A stretch of 64,000 nt of DNA from Microbulbifer pacificus (lineage in GTDB: Bacteria; Pseudomonadota; Gammaproteobacteria; Pseudomonadales; Cellvibrionaceae): contig NZ_CP137555.1 in assembly GCF_033723955.1 (NCBI RefSeq), forward strand, positions 1,833,501 through 1,897,500. The letters are read 5' to 3'. Below the pieces are notes generated by a model. The model saw only the letters and a list, made by a program, of their open reading frames with translations. It did no database searches and had not been told where the DNA came from. Position 1 is the first letter of the stretch; every line of letters begins with the position of its first letter. A program made the translations under genes and the position numbers. This document shows, piece by piece, positions 52,272 to 61,987 of this stretch.

Positions 52272-54692
52272 TCAGAAGATATAACTACCTGATACACCAA
52301 AGGTGCGGGGCTGACTGATGTAATCCTTGGAGGAGTTGCCAAGGAATCCCTCGCTGGGGTCCGTCCCCATATGGCGCTCGGTCAGCAGTCCGGTGACACC
52401 ATCCTCGTTGAATATATTTTTGATGAACAGCGTCGCACTCCAGCTCTCGGCAACCAGGGAGGTGTTTGCCCCCCAAAGCTGGAAGGCATCAATCTTCGCC
52501 GCGGTGACGCCGCTGCCAATCGCGTTTTCCGAATCCGACTGGTAATAGCCATTGGCGCGGCTCACCCAATCAATGCCATCACTAAATGCGGTGGTGTAGT
52601 CGAGGGAGACAGAGAAGGTATTCTCCGCGGTACTCGGCAACCGCTCTCCGGCACTGGCGATAGTCACGCCGGTCGGGGTGATGAAGTCCTTGGTCAGTTC
52701 AGCATCCACATAGGTATAACCCGCGGTGTAGTGAAGCTTGTCACTGAGGTTACCCTCCACTTCCATTTCCAGCCCCTGAACCCGCGCTTCGTCACCATTC
52801 ATTGCCGCAAAGAAGCCCCATGCCGGGGTAGCGGTATTGAGCTGAGGATCCTGCCAGTCGGTGTAAAACGCCGATACGGTATAACGCATCAACCCAGTGG
52901 AACCTTTTACGCCCATTTCATAGTTCACTACCGAGTCGGATTCGTAGCGCAGGTAGCCGGGGTCTTCCGCATAAAATCCGATGGTGGGCACGGCATTGGC
53001 GCCACCGCGGCGGTAGCCCTCGGACACAGTGGCATAGGCCATAGTGCTGGTTGAAATATCCCAGGCGAGATTTGCCTTGAACAGGGTGTCGTCGTCTTTG
53101 GTTTTAAAAGACGCGTCGCCATTGCCGAGGAACGGCCAGATCGGCAGTGACAACTGGGATTCGTTGCTCAGCTCGTTACTGAAGCTGCGCAGACCAAGGG
53201 TCAGGTGCACAATATCGCTCAGGTGGACGGTGGCTTCGCCAAACAGCGCCTTGTCGACAAAATTCTGGTTGCGGCGGAAGTAGAAGTCCTGATCCTGTAC
53301 ATCCGCGCCCCAATCCGCGAGTGTGGTCGCCAGAGGGGTTTCTGTATCCCACGGCGTCGGCGCGACTGCTACATATTCAGCCCAGCCCGGCATGTAGCTG
53401 TTCTGGCCGGCATTGGCATCCTGATCCATGTAATACAGCCCGAGCACCCAGTCGACGCGCGCATCTTCGGCATTGCTGACAAGTCGGATTTCCTGCACCA
53501 AGGCGGAGTCATCGTAAAAGCGCTCGGCCCTGGCCAGTGGCCGCGGTGTGCCGTAGTACAGGTTTTCAAACCAATTCTGCGCGGCATAAAAGCCGGAGTT
53601 GTCACTGATGCCGACACCGCTGTGGTTGTAGTCCGCGGTGCTGGAGGTCAGCGTGGCGAAGCCCAGATCCACTTCGATTTCCAGCGCCGTCATGTCCACG
53701 TCGCGCTCGGAGGGCTCCAGCGTGACCGCGCCATTTTCATAGTCGTCGTAGGACGCCTCCTGCCCGCTCACCCAGTTGCTTCCGCGGGTAATCTGGCGAC
53801 GACCGCCGATGTCGTCACTCTGCTGCTGATACGTCAGTTGAATACTGGCATTGTCCGTTGGCGCAAACAGCAGTGAGGCGCGGCCGTAGGTGATATCGAC
53901 GTAGTCCGCATCCTCTACACGCCGGAATACCGGTGCGCCGTTGGCAATATCACCACCCACCGCCACGGGTGCACCGCTGGCATCGGTGGCGTAGACGTTG
54001 GCGTAATCAACGATGCCGTCGTTATCAATCATCCCCACGTTAGCGCGAAACGCCAGTTTGTCCCCGAGGGGAACGTTGATCAGGGCATCGCTGTTCAGGT
54101 TGAAGCCCTCGGAACCCTCGGTTTGACTCAGGCTGCTGCCGACTTTCGCTTCGAACTCGCCAATCACCGGTTTGTTCATGATGTAGCGCACGGTGCCGGC
54201 GAGAGATCCCGACCCGTACAGCGTTCCCTGGGGGCCACGCAGTACTTCCACACGCTCGATATCCTTGAGCACAAAATTGGCATAGAGCGGAGTATCGTCG
54301 ACATACGTGGCTACCGTTCCCACCGCCGATAGCGGCACATCGCCATTGGCACCGGTATCGATATTCATACCGCGGATCACTACCCCGTTCACGGTTCCGG
54401 AATTTCGGTAGCCGCGATCAACCACGGTGAGACCGGCGATACTGCGCATCATTTCTGCCGAATCCGTAACGTTGTTGGATTCCAGCTCCTCACCGGCCAC
54501 CGCAGAAATATTGTAGGGAATATCCTGCACACTCTGTGCGCGGCGGGTTGCCGTCACAATGATTTCTTCTATCGGTTCGGCACTTTGCGCCAGAGCCACC
54601 CGGGGTACGGTGAGCAGTGTACTGGCGGATACCGCCGCGACCGCGGTGGCGAGTGTGGATTTGCTAAACCTCTGCTTGGTCAGTTTTTTCAT
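52272..54692 (-). CDS. TonB-dependent receptor of the sulfotransferase module
   Basis: This 806-residue outer-membrane receptor starts at the ATG at 54692 (GAGGG six bases upstream; signal peptide ending ALA-Q). It differs from the two pectin receptors: its plug begins EEIIVTATRRAQSVQDIPYNISAVAGEEL, with VVIRGMNIDTGANGD and LKDIERVEVLRGPQGTLYGSGSLAGTVRYIMNKP. The barrel ends GVSGSYIF. This is the common FecA/CirA-like form with a signature also seen in many receptors of unknown organic substrates. The adjacent sulfotransferase, amidase, MFS and MocR genes suggest an amide- or peptide-like nutrient rather than iron. Confidence 0.9.
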   Translation of the reverse strand: MKKLTKQRFSKSTLATAVAAVSASTLLTVPRVALAQSAEPIEEIIVTATRRAQSVQDIPYNISAVAGEELESNNVTDSAEMMRSIAGLTVVDRGYRNSGTVNGVVIRGMNIDTGANGDVPLSAVGTVATYVDDTPLYANFVLKDIERVEVLRGPQGTLYGSGSLAGTVRYIMNKPVIGEFEAKVGSSLSQTEGSEGFNLNSDALINVPLGDKLAFRANVGMIDNDGIVDYANVYATDASGAPVAVGGDIANGAPVFRRVEDADYVDITYGRASLLFAPTDNASIQLTYQQQSDDIGGRRQITRGSNWVSGQEASYDDYENGAVTLEPSERDVDMTALEIEVDLGFATLTSSTADYNHSGVGISDNSGFYAAQNWFENLYYGTPRPLARAERFYDDSALVQEIRLVSNAEDARVDWVLGLYYMDQDANAGQNSYMPGWAEYVAVAPTPWDTETPLATTLADWGADVQDQDFYFRRNQNFVDKALFGEATVHLSDIVHLTLGLRSFSNELSNESQLSLPIWPFLGNGDASFKTKDDDTLFKANLAWDISTSTMAYATVSEGYRRGGANAVPTIGFYAEDPGYLRYESDSVVNYEMGVKGSTGLMRYTVSAFYTDWQDPQLNTATPAWGFFAAMNGDEARVQGLEMEVEGNLSDKLHYTAGYTYVDAELTKDFITPTGVTIASAGERLPSTAENTFSVSLDYTTAFSDGIDWVSRANGYYQSDSENAIGSGVTAAKIDAFQLWGANTSLVAESWSATLFIKNIFNEDGVTGLLTERHMGTDPSEGFLGNSSKDYISQPRTFGVSGSYIF

Positions 54693-54876
54693 GATGCCCT
54701 CTGCTAGGTCAGGATCTCTTCTTTGGAGTGACGTCCGCTGGCAAAAATGCGCCGGCATTTACTTATGTGATTTTTATAACCAGTCACTGGCCGCTACCTA
54801 ACGTCCGTTAGTCTACAACGACTGGTCCTGTGGTGTTTCATCCCGTGCAATCGAAACCGTTCAAGCTATTGCCTGG

Positions 54877-55731
54877 CTACTCGGGGACTTTAAGCTCGCC
54901 GAGCTGCTCCAGTGCCGGGGATACTGCGCCGCGCTCGTACTGCGGAAAGTCCACCCGGCCATCGCGGAAACTTTTCAGGGTCTGGCCCAGACCTTTAATC
55001 CCGCGCTCGCGGACCTGAGTCACTTTTTCCAGGTCAACTTCGAAAGTGATAACTTCCTCCTCCACGGATGCCTCGTGAATCGTCTCCCCTTCCGGGCCCA
55101 CGATGATCGAACGGCCTACCCCTTGGGCACCAGCCGAGTTCACGTCGACGAAATAGCACTGGTTAACCGCGGCACTGGATCGCACAATGGACAGTTCATC
55201 CAGGCGATCGATCGTGTCGGTCTTGGTGGGGTGAATAATCACTTCTGCCCCCAGCCACACCAGCGCACGGGTGGTCTCCGGAAACCACATGTCATAACAG
55301 ATCGAGACACCAAAGCGGCCCACCTCCGGTATATCGAACACCACAAACTGGTCGCCGCCGGTAACGCCCTTCTCGTAGGGCAGGAAGGGGTACATCTTGC
55401 GATAGCGGGCTATTACCTCGCCGGCGGGATTGATCACCGGGGTGGTGTTAAACACCGCGCTGCCGCACCTTTCGTACATGGATCCGGGAATCAGCCAGAT
55501 ACCCAGTTCGCGTGCGCTGCGACAGAATGCCTCCTCTTCTGCCGACGGCAGCTCACGCGCATGCTGAGCACCCACGCCGCGCAGGGCCAGCTCGCTCAGC
55601 ACGACCATCCTGATCCACGGGTAGCGGAGCTTGGTGCGCTGGATCTTGTGCAGCAGCAGCTCCAGGTTGTCGGCCTCGTCCAGCTTCAGCTGCAGCGCGG
55701 CGATTCCGAATCGGCGGGGTTTGGTACTCAT
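54877..55731 (-). CDS. Carbon-nitrogen hydrolase (nitrilase-superfamily amidase)
   Basis: The 284-residue enzyme has the nitrilase-fold triad Glu47 (LSELALRG), Lys112 (RKMYPFLPYEKG) and Cys145 (ISICYDMWFPE-like GVSICYDMWFPE). This supports hydrolysis of an amide or carbamoyl bond in the cytoplasm. IVGPEGETIHEASVEEEVITFEVDLEKVTQVRERG is the usual C-terminal region. Its closest sequence feel is to the aliphatic amidase/formamidase-like branch, but specificity is not readable. It is divergent from the MFS transporter and lies upstream of the TonB receptor on the same strand (184-bp gap). Confidence 0.9.
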   Translation of the reverse strand: MSTKPRRFGIAALQLKLDEADNLELLLHKIQRTKLRYPWIRMVVLSELALRGVGAQHARELPSAEEEAFCRSARELGIWLIPGSMYERCGSAVFNTTPVINPAGEVIARYRKMYPFLPYEKGVTGGDQFVVFDIPEVGRFGVSICYDMWFPETTRALVWLGAEVIIHPTKTDTIDRLDELSIVRSSAAVNQCYFVDVNSAGAQGVGRSIIVGPEGETIHEASVEEEVITFEVDLEKVTQVRERGIKGLGQTLKSFRDGRVDFPQYERGAVSPALEQLGELKVPE

Positions 55732-55999
55732 CTCTCACCGTGTCCTACATGATTATTCTCGGCTGGAGTAATACTGGCGCAGGCGTGTGCTCGGCTATAG
55801 GTCCAGATCGGTATTGGCGATGAGTCCACAACGGGTTTTTGGCCGCATCCGGCGAAGTGGCCCCATTAACACCACAAAACTGGCACTATCGTCGGGGCGG
55901 TAATAGGTTAGTTTTGGTCCTGCAATTGACCACGGCTGATGCAAAGCTGTGGCGCACGGTTTATTCAAATAAAAACAGCGACCCGATTTGGGAGTGATT
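55732..55999. promoter_or_regulatory. Divergent amidase/MFS promoter region
   Basis: No gene is seen. An imperfect inverted repeat ACCACAAAACTGG / TAGTTTTGGT (55871-55918) could be the target of the MocR regulator encoded at 57281. MocR proteins often bind direct or inverted repeats in such divergent gaps. The regulator link is inferred. Confidence 0.35.
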
Positions 56000-57238
56000 A
56001 TGCAAAGCCCAGTGCAAGTCCCAGCGCAACCGACAGCGACGGAAAACCGGGATTCAGTCAGCGCCTTGCGCTCGGCATCGCTGGCGGGCAACGGCTGGCT
56101 GGCGAGCATTTTTCTCGCCTTTCTTTCCTCCGCGGGACTGTATTACGTCAATATTTTTCCGGTTATTGTCGATGCGCTGATGGTCGGCGCGGGCTTGAGT
56201 GCGGAGCAGGCCGGACAGATCACCTTTGCCAATACCATCGGTGCGGTGATCGGAGCCTTCACCGTATCCTGGCTGATCCGCCATATTCCCCGCTGGAAGC
56301 TGGCCGCCAGCGTGCTACTTTGCTGCTCCATCGGCATGGATGTACTGACGATCCAGCTGGCAAATCTCGACCTGCTGATTCCGCTGCGCCTGGTGCACGG
56401 GATGCTCGGTGGCGCACTGGTGGGATTGGGCTTTGCGGTAATTGCCCGCAGTGGCATTGCCGGGCGCAGCTACAGCATGGTGCTTCTGGTGCAGTACACC
56501 GGTGGCGCCATCGGCATGGGCTTCCTGCCGGCACTGGTGGTAGAGAACGGCCCCTACGTGCCTTTTTACGCATTGATTACTTTCAGTGTGATCACACTGG
56601 TGATGCTGCCGCTGATTGCGGATTACCCGCTACCCGAAAAAACGCACTCCACCGCGACCGCAAACGACATCGAAACCAAACCGCCGCTCGGCCCCATCGC
56701 CATCACTCTGGTCGCCCTGTTCTGCTTCCAGTTCGCAAACATGGCGCTGTTTGCGTTTATCTTCGATCTCGGAAAATCCTTCGAATTACCCCTCGGCTTT
56801 ATCAGCCAGACCCTGTTCTGGGCCAACCTGATCGCCATCAGCGGTGCCGCCCTAGCCGCGGTGACCGGCCAGAGATTTCCTCTGGCAAAACCACTGGCGC
56901 TGGCTCTGGTGGTGACAGTGCTGGGGCTGCTGATGTTTGCTTACAGCGGCGTGCGCGAGATATTCATCATCGCCAATGTGGTGACGGGTATTACCTGGGC
57001 GTTCTGTGTGCCGTATTTTCTGACCATGGCTTCGCGCTATGACAGTGCCGGACAGATGGGGGCCTTTGGTGGCTTTGCTTCCAAGCTGGGATTGGCCTGC
57101 GGTCCCTTATTCGCCGGTTATTTCATTACCGGCGGCGGCAGTTATACGCAGCTGATTGTCCTAGTGTCGGCCGTGCTCAGTATCGGTCTGATTGCGGTTC
57201 CGGCGGCGGCGCGACTCGATCGCACCTCGCCGATTTAA
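56000..57238 (+). CDS. MFS transporter
   Basis: The 412-residue inner-membrane protein shows about 12 transmembrane segments (six, a short cytoplasmic loop HSTATANDIETKPPLGP, six). FANTIGAVIGAFTVSWLIRHIPRWKL corresponds to the conserved cytoplasmic loop 2-3 of the superfamily. The ATG at 56000 has GGAG five bases upstream. Position between the amidase and MocR genes suggests import of the same small organic substrate or export of its product. Confidence 0.88.
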   Translation: MQSPVQVPAQPTATENRDSVSALRSASLAGNGWLASIFLAFLSSAGLYYVNIFPVIVDALMVGAGLSAEQAGQITFANTIGAVIGAFTVSWLIRHIPRWKLAASVLLCCSIGMDVLTIQLANLDLLIPLRLVHGMLGGALVGLGFAVIARSGIAGRSYSMVLLVQYTGGAIGMGFLPALVVENGPYVPFYALITFSVITLVMLPLIADYPLPEKTHSTATANDIETKPPLGPIAITLVALFCFQFANMALFAFIFDLGKSFELPLGFISQTLFWANLIAISGAALAAVTGQRFPLAKPLALALVVTVLGLLMFAYSGVREIFIIANVVTGITWAFCVPYFLTMASRYDSAGQMGAFGGFASKLGLACGPLFAGYFITGGGSYTQLIVLVSAVLSIGLIAVPAAARLDRTSPI

Positions 57239-57280
57239 CCTGCTGCCGCCCACCGGTAAAGACGAGAAAATCCCGGATAA

Positions 57281-59080
57281 TTATTCGCTGGCAATAACCG
57301 CCGCATCGATCAATTTACCCGCCTGATTGAACCACTTGATCCGGTGTCCCTCGGCCACCACAAAAAAGCTCGCCTTGCGCCCGTAGGACCAATTGCGCCA
57401 CTGACGTACCCACTGATCGCCATCCAGCCACCAGCGCCCCATATCCGTCTCATCCATTTCCACATCGTTGCGGGAGTAACCCAGCATGGTGCCATCCTGT
57501 TTGAGCTCAATACGGTAGGATTCCCCCAGAGTATTGGTTCCAAGGAAGACGGCCCCGGGCATTTCACGCTGCAAATCCCCGGCAGACAGACGCCTCCCGC
57601 TGGCGGCTTCGAGCGTTTCCTCTTCCGCCTGCAGCGCGCCGTTAATCAGCTTCGCCAATACCCTCACGCCGCCCTCGATCTTGTCCGCCTCGATGGCGGA
57701 AAAGCCGAGTCGCACGGCGTTGCCGTCGCTGACGGCTTCGAGCAGCAGGCCATTCTGTTCCGCCCGGATCTGCAATTGCACCGCATCGATATGCTCGGGC
57801 AATTCCAACCAACACGCGGTGCCGCAGCTGGCGCGGCGCACCTTGAGTTTCGGCAGGTGGTACATCAACGCCTCACCCAGTGCGCTCCAGCGCTCTTTCA
57901 GTTGCTGGGTGATTTTGAACAGTGCTGCATCCAGATGCCCGGCGGCAACAAATTTGGCCAACAGGCGCTGATTGAGTGCGGGGACGCGCTCCCGCAGGGT
58001 ATAGCGCAACGCGCGCAGGCGCTGAATCACCGGCTTGGGCGCCACCACAAACGCGAGCTGTAGGCCCGGATCAATCACCTTGGGAAACTGGTACAGGTAA
58101 ATGACCGAACTCCCGCCCTGCATACTTTTCAGCGGCGGCAGCGGATTGCCGTGATAGCAGAAATCATGGTCGCAGTCGTTTTCGATGATCACCGCGCCCT
58201 GCTCCCTCGCCTGTTTCAGCAGCAGACGCCGGCGCTCCAGGCTGCTGCTGACCGCAGTGGGGTTGTGCGCGTTGGGCTGCAGGTACAAGCAGTCGGCCTG
58301 TTTGAGATTTTCATCCAGCAGGGGTCCATCGGCATCCTGCGACAGCGGCAAGATACACGCGCCGGTACGCCGGAAAATTTCCCCCACCTCACCACCGGCA
58401 GGTTTGACCAGCGCGAGTGCGCGCTGATTGCCCAGCAGCAGCTCGCCCAGCAGGTAGCAGGCCTGCTCGATACCGCTGGTCAGCAGCACCTGCCCCGGGT
58501 CTACGTAAATGCCGCGACGCGGCAGTAGACAGGTACATATCTGCTCCACCAGGTGGCGATCATCTTCGTTATTGCCCAGAGTGGCCCATTGGGCCACTTC
58601 GCGCCCGGTGAAAATATCCCGGGCGCACTCGCGCCACTCAGCGCCAGGATAAATGCGCGGGTCATATTCATTGCTGACGAAGGGAAACGGATATTGCAGC
58701 CAGTTGGCGGGGCGGTTTTGCAGCGCGCGGCGATTGACCGATACCGAATTACAGTGGTCGCGCCAGAAGTGGCGATCGTCCTCCTCGCTGTGGGGCAAGC
58801 CGCCGCTGTGGCTGATCACCCCCTGACGGGAAACGGTTTCGTTGACGTAGAAGCCGCTGCGCTCGCGGGTAACCAGGAAACCATCGTCCACCAGCTGCTG
58901 GTAGGCAATCACGACGGTATTGCGGGCCACCCCCAGCTGCTCCGCCATGCGGCGCGACGAGGGCATTTTGTGCCCTGCGGGGATACTGCCGGACAGTATC
59001 CCCTGGATGAGTTTTTCCCGGATCTGCTGTTGCAGGCTTTTTTCCGCGGCAGGATCGAGGACGATCAGTGCTTCGCTCAT
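57281..59080 (-). CDS. MocR-type GntR/aminotransferase-like regulator with extra C-terminal domain
   Basis: This 599-residue protein joins a GntR winged helix (residues ~15-80; KMPSSRRMAEQLGVARNTVVIAYQQLVDDGFLVTRERSGFYV) to a class I aminotransferase-like domain (~110-490). The PLP lysine is in YQFPKVIDPGLQLAFV (Lys334), and the partner motif is VIIENDCDHDFCYHG. Canonical MocR proteins end there; this one adds ~100 residues (498-599; GWRWWLDGDQ-like GRWWLDGDQWVRQWRNWSYGRKASFFVV), a small beta-rich domain. It converges with the MFS gene and probably regulates the amidase/MFS/TonB genes. The effector may be an amino compound forming an aldimine with PLP. Confidence 0.9.
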   Translation of the reverse strand: MSEALIVLDPAAEKSLQQQIREKLIQGILSGSIPAGHKMPSSRRMAEQLGVARNTVVIAYQQLVDDGFLVTRERSGFYVNETVSRQGVISHSGGLPHSEEDDRHFWRDHCNSVSVNRRALQNRPANWLQYPFPFVSNEYDPRIYPGAEWRECARDIFTGREVAQWATLGNNEDDRHLVEQICTCLLPRRGIYVDPGQVLLTSGIEQACYLLGELLLGNQRALALVKPAGGEVGEIFRRTGACILPLSQDADGPLLDENLKQADCLYLQPNAHNPTAVSSSLERRRLLLKQAREQGAVIIENDCDHDFCYHGNPLPPLKSMQGGSSVIYLYQFPKVIDPGLQLAFVVAPKPVIQRLRALRYTLRERVPALNQRLLAKFVAAGHLDAALFKITQQLKERWSALGEALMYHLPKLKVRRASCGTACWLELPEHIDAVQLQIRAEQNGLLLEAVSDGNAVRLGFSAIEADKIEGGVRVLAKLINGALQAEEETLEAASGRRLSAGDLQREMPGAVFLGTNTLGESYRIELKQDGTMLGYSRNDVEMDETDMGRWWLDGDQWVRQWRNWSYGRKASFFVVAEGHRIKWFNQAGKLIDAAVIASE

Positions 59081-59209
59081 GAGTGTTTAATTATCGTTTT
59101 TATTGTGCGCAGAAAGAGTTTGCCCCGCATGGGGCTGGCATTCAAGCGCGGGCCCGCAGGCCCGCTGTACCTATCAATTCAGGCCGCCTCTCGATTCAGA
59201 CTGCTCGAT

Positions 59210-59806
59210 TCAATCTGCTTTATGCGCATTGCGTGCCAACTTCCGTAACCGGAATGCCAGCCACACCAGAATCACACCAAACATAATGGCGTAACTGCCG
59301 ATCAACCACAGCAGGGCCAGCGCGCCGGCTCCTGGTTTGAGCAACAGTACCAGGCCGAAAATCACCGACAGTAAGCCCGCAAAAATCAGCAACCACTCGT
59401 GCTCGATTTCCTTGCGCAGGCGCACGGCGCCGATGATTTCGAAAATGCCCCGTACCAGTGCCCAGGCGCCGATAAAAATCACCAGCACCAGCGCGGTGAC
59501 CTGGGGATAAAAGAAGGTGACGATACCCGCGGCGATGCCGGTGATACCCACGAACAGCAGCCACCACAGCGATGACCGGCTGACCTCACCGCGCCCCTTG
59601 ATCGCCCCGTAAATGGCGATGATGCCGTCCATCAGTGAATAGACCCCGAACAGGATCACCAGGCTTAACAGAGTAATACCCGGCCACACAAACGTGAGCA
59701 CGCCGAACAGGATGGCAAACAGGCCGCGCACCAGCGCCACCCACCAGTTGTCGGCCAGGGCGCGCAGCAGAGGGCGGTTGGAAAGGGAAATGGAATTCCT
59801 GGTCAT
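59210..59806 (-). CDS. HdeD family membrane protein (DUF308)
   Basis: The 198-residue integral membrane protein has six transmembrane segments in repeated DUF308 units (WWVALVRGLFAILFGVLTFVWPGITLLSLVILFGVYSLMDGIIAI; LLFVGITGIAAGIVTFFYPQVTALVLVIFIGAWALVRGIFEI). The family includes E. coli HdeD, linked to acid resistance. The ATG at 59806 has GGGAG six bases upstream. It follows the LytTR response regulator gene after 66 bp. Confidence 0.9.
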   Translation of the reverse strand: MTRNSISLSNRPLLRALADNWWVALVRGLFAILFGVLTFVWPGITLLSLVILFGVYSLMDGIIAIYGAIKGRGEVSRSSLWWLLFVGITGIAAGIVTFFYPQVTALVLVIFIGAWALVRGIFEIIGAVRLRKEIEHEWLLIFAGLLSVIFGLVLLLKPGAGALALLWLIGSYAIMFGVILVWLAFRLRKLARNAHKAD

Positions 59807-59872
59807 GATCACTCCCGACACGTAAAGACCATTGCGCCGGGAGTTATAGGGTGAAGTTGCGCGAACAGCGAA

Positions 59873-60688
59873 TCAGATGAAATGCTGTACCTTGTTTTTG
59901 TAGCTGCGGCTCATTTTCAGCCGCTCGCCATTGTTCAGCACCAGGTGGTATTCACCGTTGATGTGCGCACAAATCTCGCGCACCCGCTTCAGGTTGACGA
60001 TGGTGGAGCGGTGGATACGCTGGAACACTTTCGGGTCGAGTTGCTGTTCCAGTTCCTTCATGGTGATTCGCATCACGTGGGTTTCGCCATTGGCGTGCAC
60101 GCACATGTAGTCGCCGGCGGCATCGATCCAGTCGATGTCCCGCGCGGGCACCAGGGTAATCTTACCCGAGTCCTTGATGGCGATTTTTTCCGGGTAGCGA
60201 CTGCTGTTGCCGAAGTCCCCTGCGGCCAGCTTCTGCTCCAGTGCCTCGGGGGTTTCCTGGGTGAGGTCGGCCACCGCCTCCAGCAGCTTTTCGCGCTCGG
60301 CGGCGAGGTGTTCACTGCCGAGCTTGTCGCGCACCCGCTGCAGGGCCAGCGCCAGGCGGTCTTCCTCGATGGGCTTCAGCACATAATCCACTGCGTTGAC
60401 CTCGAACGCCTCCACGGCGTACTGGTCGTAAGCGGTTACGAACACGATCTGCGGCATATCCTTTTTCGGCAACAGCTGCACCAGCTCAAGGCCGGTTACA
60501 CCGGGCATCTGGATATCCAGGAAAGCCACATCCGGCCGCAGCGTCTGGATCTGCTCGCGCGCCTCGCGGCCATTGCCACACTCGGCAACAACTTCCACCC
60601 CGCCGAGATTTTCCAGCCGCAGGCGCAGGCCGCGGCGCGCCAGCGGCTCGTCGTCGACGATGATGACTTTCAGATTGTCGCTACTCAC
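59873..60688 (-). CDS. LytTR-family response regulator
   Basis: The 271-residue regulator has a receiver domain (VIIVDDEPLARRGL; phospho-acceptor Asp58 in FLDIQMPG; Thr in VTAYDQ; Lys in LKPIEEDRL). A helical linker leads to a C-terminal LytTR DNA-binding domain (IDWIDAAGDYMCVHANGETHVMRITMKELEQQLDPKVFQRIHRSTIVNLKRV). The GTG at 60688, with GGAG nine bases away, is preferred to a GTG at 60703. Its cognate kinase is immediately upstream. The closest well-known relative type is AlgR/LytR. Confidence 0.92.
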   Translation of the reverse strand: MSSDNLKVIIVDDEPLARRGLRLRLENLGGVEVVAECGNGREAREQIQTLRPDVAFLDIQMPGVTGLELVQLLPKKDMPQIVFVTAYDQYAVEAFEVNAVDYVLKPIEEDRLALALQRVRDKLGSEHLAAEREKLLEAVADLTQETPEALEQKLAAGDFGNSSRYPEKIAIKDSGKITLVPARDIDWIDAAGDYMCVHANGETHVMRITMKELEQQLDPKVFQRIHRSTIVNLKRVREICAHINGEYHLVLNNGERLKMSRSYKNKVQHFI

Positions 60689-60753
60689 TGATCCACACTC
60701 CACTCAACTGTCTCGCCCCTGCATAACAGGACCGAATGTTCGCTCTGGTTGCG

Positions 60754-61842
60754 CTAATTTTGCTCATACGGAATGCGCAGGTGCACCGCGAGACCACCTT
60801 CGGGGCGGTTGCAGAATCGAGTCTTCTGCTCCACCCCGTAAAGTGCCTGTAGCCGCTCGCAGGTATTGCGGATGCCCACACCACTGCCGGTCCCCAGCTT
60901 TGCCAGTTCCGCCGGCGAAACCCCGGGGCCATTGTCGCTCACTTCCAGCAACAACTCGCCGGCGAAGACCCGCGCCTTGATGGTGATCTCACCTCCCCAC
61001 TCGCGCTGAGAAATGCCGTATTTGATGGCGTTCTCCACCAGAGGTTGCAACAACAGGCTGGGCACCAGAGCCTTCGCCGCATCGCCATCGAGATCCACAT
61101 TCACCTGCAGGCGATCCGCGAAGCGCACCTTTTCGATGTCGAGGTAGAGCATCAACGCCTCCACCTCTTTCGCCAGTGTCACTTTCTGCATCGGGTCATT
61201 ATCCAGCGAGTGGCGCAGGAACTGCGACAGGCGGGTGACCATGCTGTTGGCGGTCTTGCCATCCTGATCCAGGATCAGGGTGGAAATGGCATTCAGGGTA
61301 TTGAACAGGAAATGGGGGTTCAACTGGTAGCGCAACATCTTCAGCTGCGACTGGTGCGCGATGGACTCCGCCCTGAGCGCCTTTTCCTGCTGCAGCAGCG
61401 AGGCCTGGTAGTACTTGATGCCGTAGTAGAGCGCCGCCCAGGTCATGTAGATCAGGAACGAGTAGGAGAACCAGTAGATGGCCACTACCGCCGGATGTTC
61501 ATCGCTCTCCTTGCCGTACAACCACAGGGAGCCGCCAAACTTGATCGCCGCCCACAACAGAGCCGCAAGCGCCACTACCCCCACGGAGCCCAGCAGGCGA
61601 GTGGCGGGCGCCTTGTCCCACAGACGCTGGAAACCCCGGCGCATCAGTTCGGTCAGGAGTACGCCGGAAGCGGTGGCCACGGCGATATAGCCGGTGTGCA
61701 GCCAGTGGTTCTTCACCCAGAAGAAACTGCCCACAAACGTCAGCAGCGTATAGCCACCCCAGCCACTGCACTGCAGCGCCCAGTATTGGTAGCGCGCAGA
61801 GGCCAGTTTTGTCGACAGCCAATTGAAAACCCCAACGCCCAT
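60754..61842 (-). CDS. LytS/AlgZ-type sensor histidine kinase
   Basis: About four transmembrane segments fill the N-terminal half. They are followed by a cytoplasmic kinase with the phospho-acceptor in QLNPHFLFNTLNAIS and the ATP lid GELLLEVSDNGPGVSPAELAKLGTGSGVGIRN. This domain set (His_kinase plus HATPase) characterises the LytS family. The ATG at 61842 is preferred, being just before the typical ARYQYWALQCSGWGGY start of the membrane part. A TTG at 61887 is an alternative; neither has a strong ribosome-binding site. It precedes the response regulator gene by 65 bp and should form a two-component pair with it. Confidence 0.9.
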   Translation of the reverse strand: MGVGVFNWLSTKLASARYQYWALQCSGWGGYTLLTFVGSFFWVKNHWLHTGYIAVATASGVLLTELMRRGFQRLWDKAPATRLLGSVGVVALAALLWAAIKFGGSLWLYGKESDEHPAVVAIYWFSYSFLIYMTWAALYYGIKYYQASLLQQEKALRAESIAHQSQLKMLRYQLNPHFLFNTLNAISTLILDQDGKTANSMVTRLSQFLRHSLDNDPMQKVTLAKEVEALMLYLDIEKVRFADRLQVNVDLDGDAAKALVPSLLLQPLVENAIKYGISQREWGGEITIKARVFAGELLLEVSDNGPGVSPAELAKLGTGSGVGIRNTCERLQALYGVEQKTRFCNRPEGGLAVHLRIPYEQN

Positions 61843-61987
61843 AACCACGACCCATAATTCTCCAAAAATGCGCAGCGAGTGCGCCAATCTGGGAAAATAG
61901 CCTAAATGACACGGAGCGTGGACGAAATACCACCAAACGCAGCAATCTGACGTACTGCCGCAGAAAGCGGCCGGAAGCGAGGTACAA

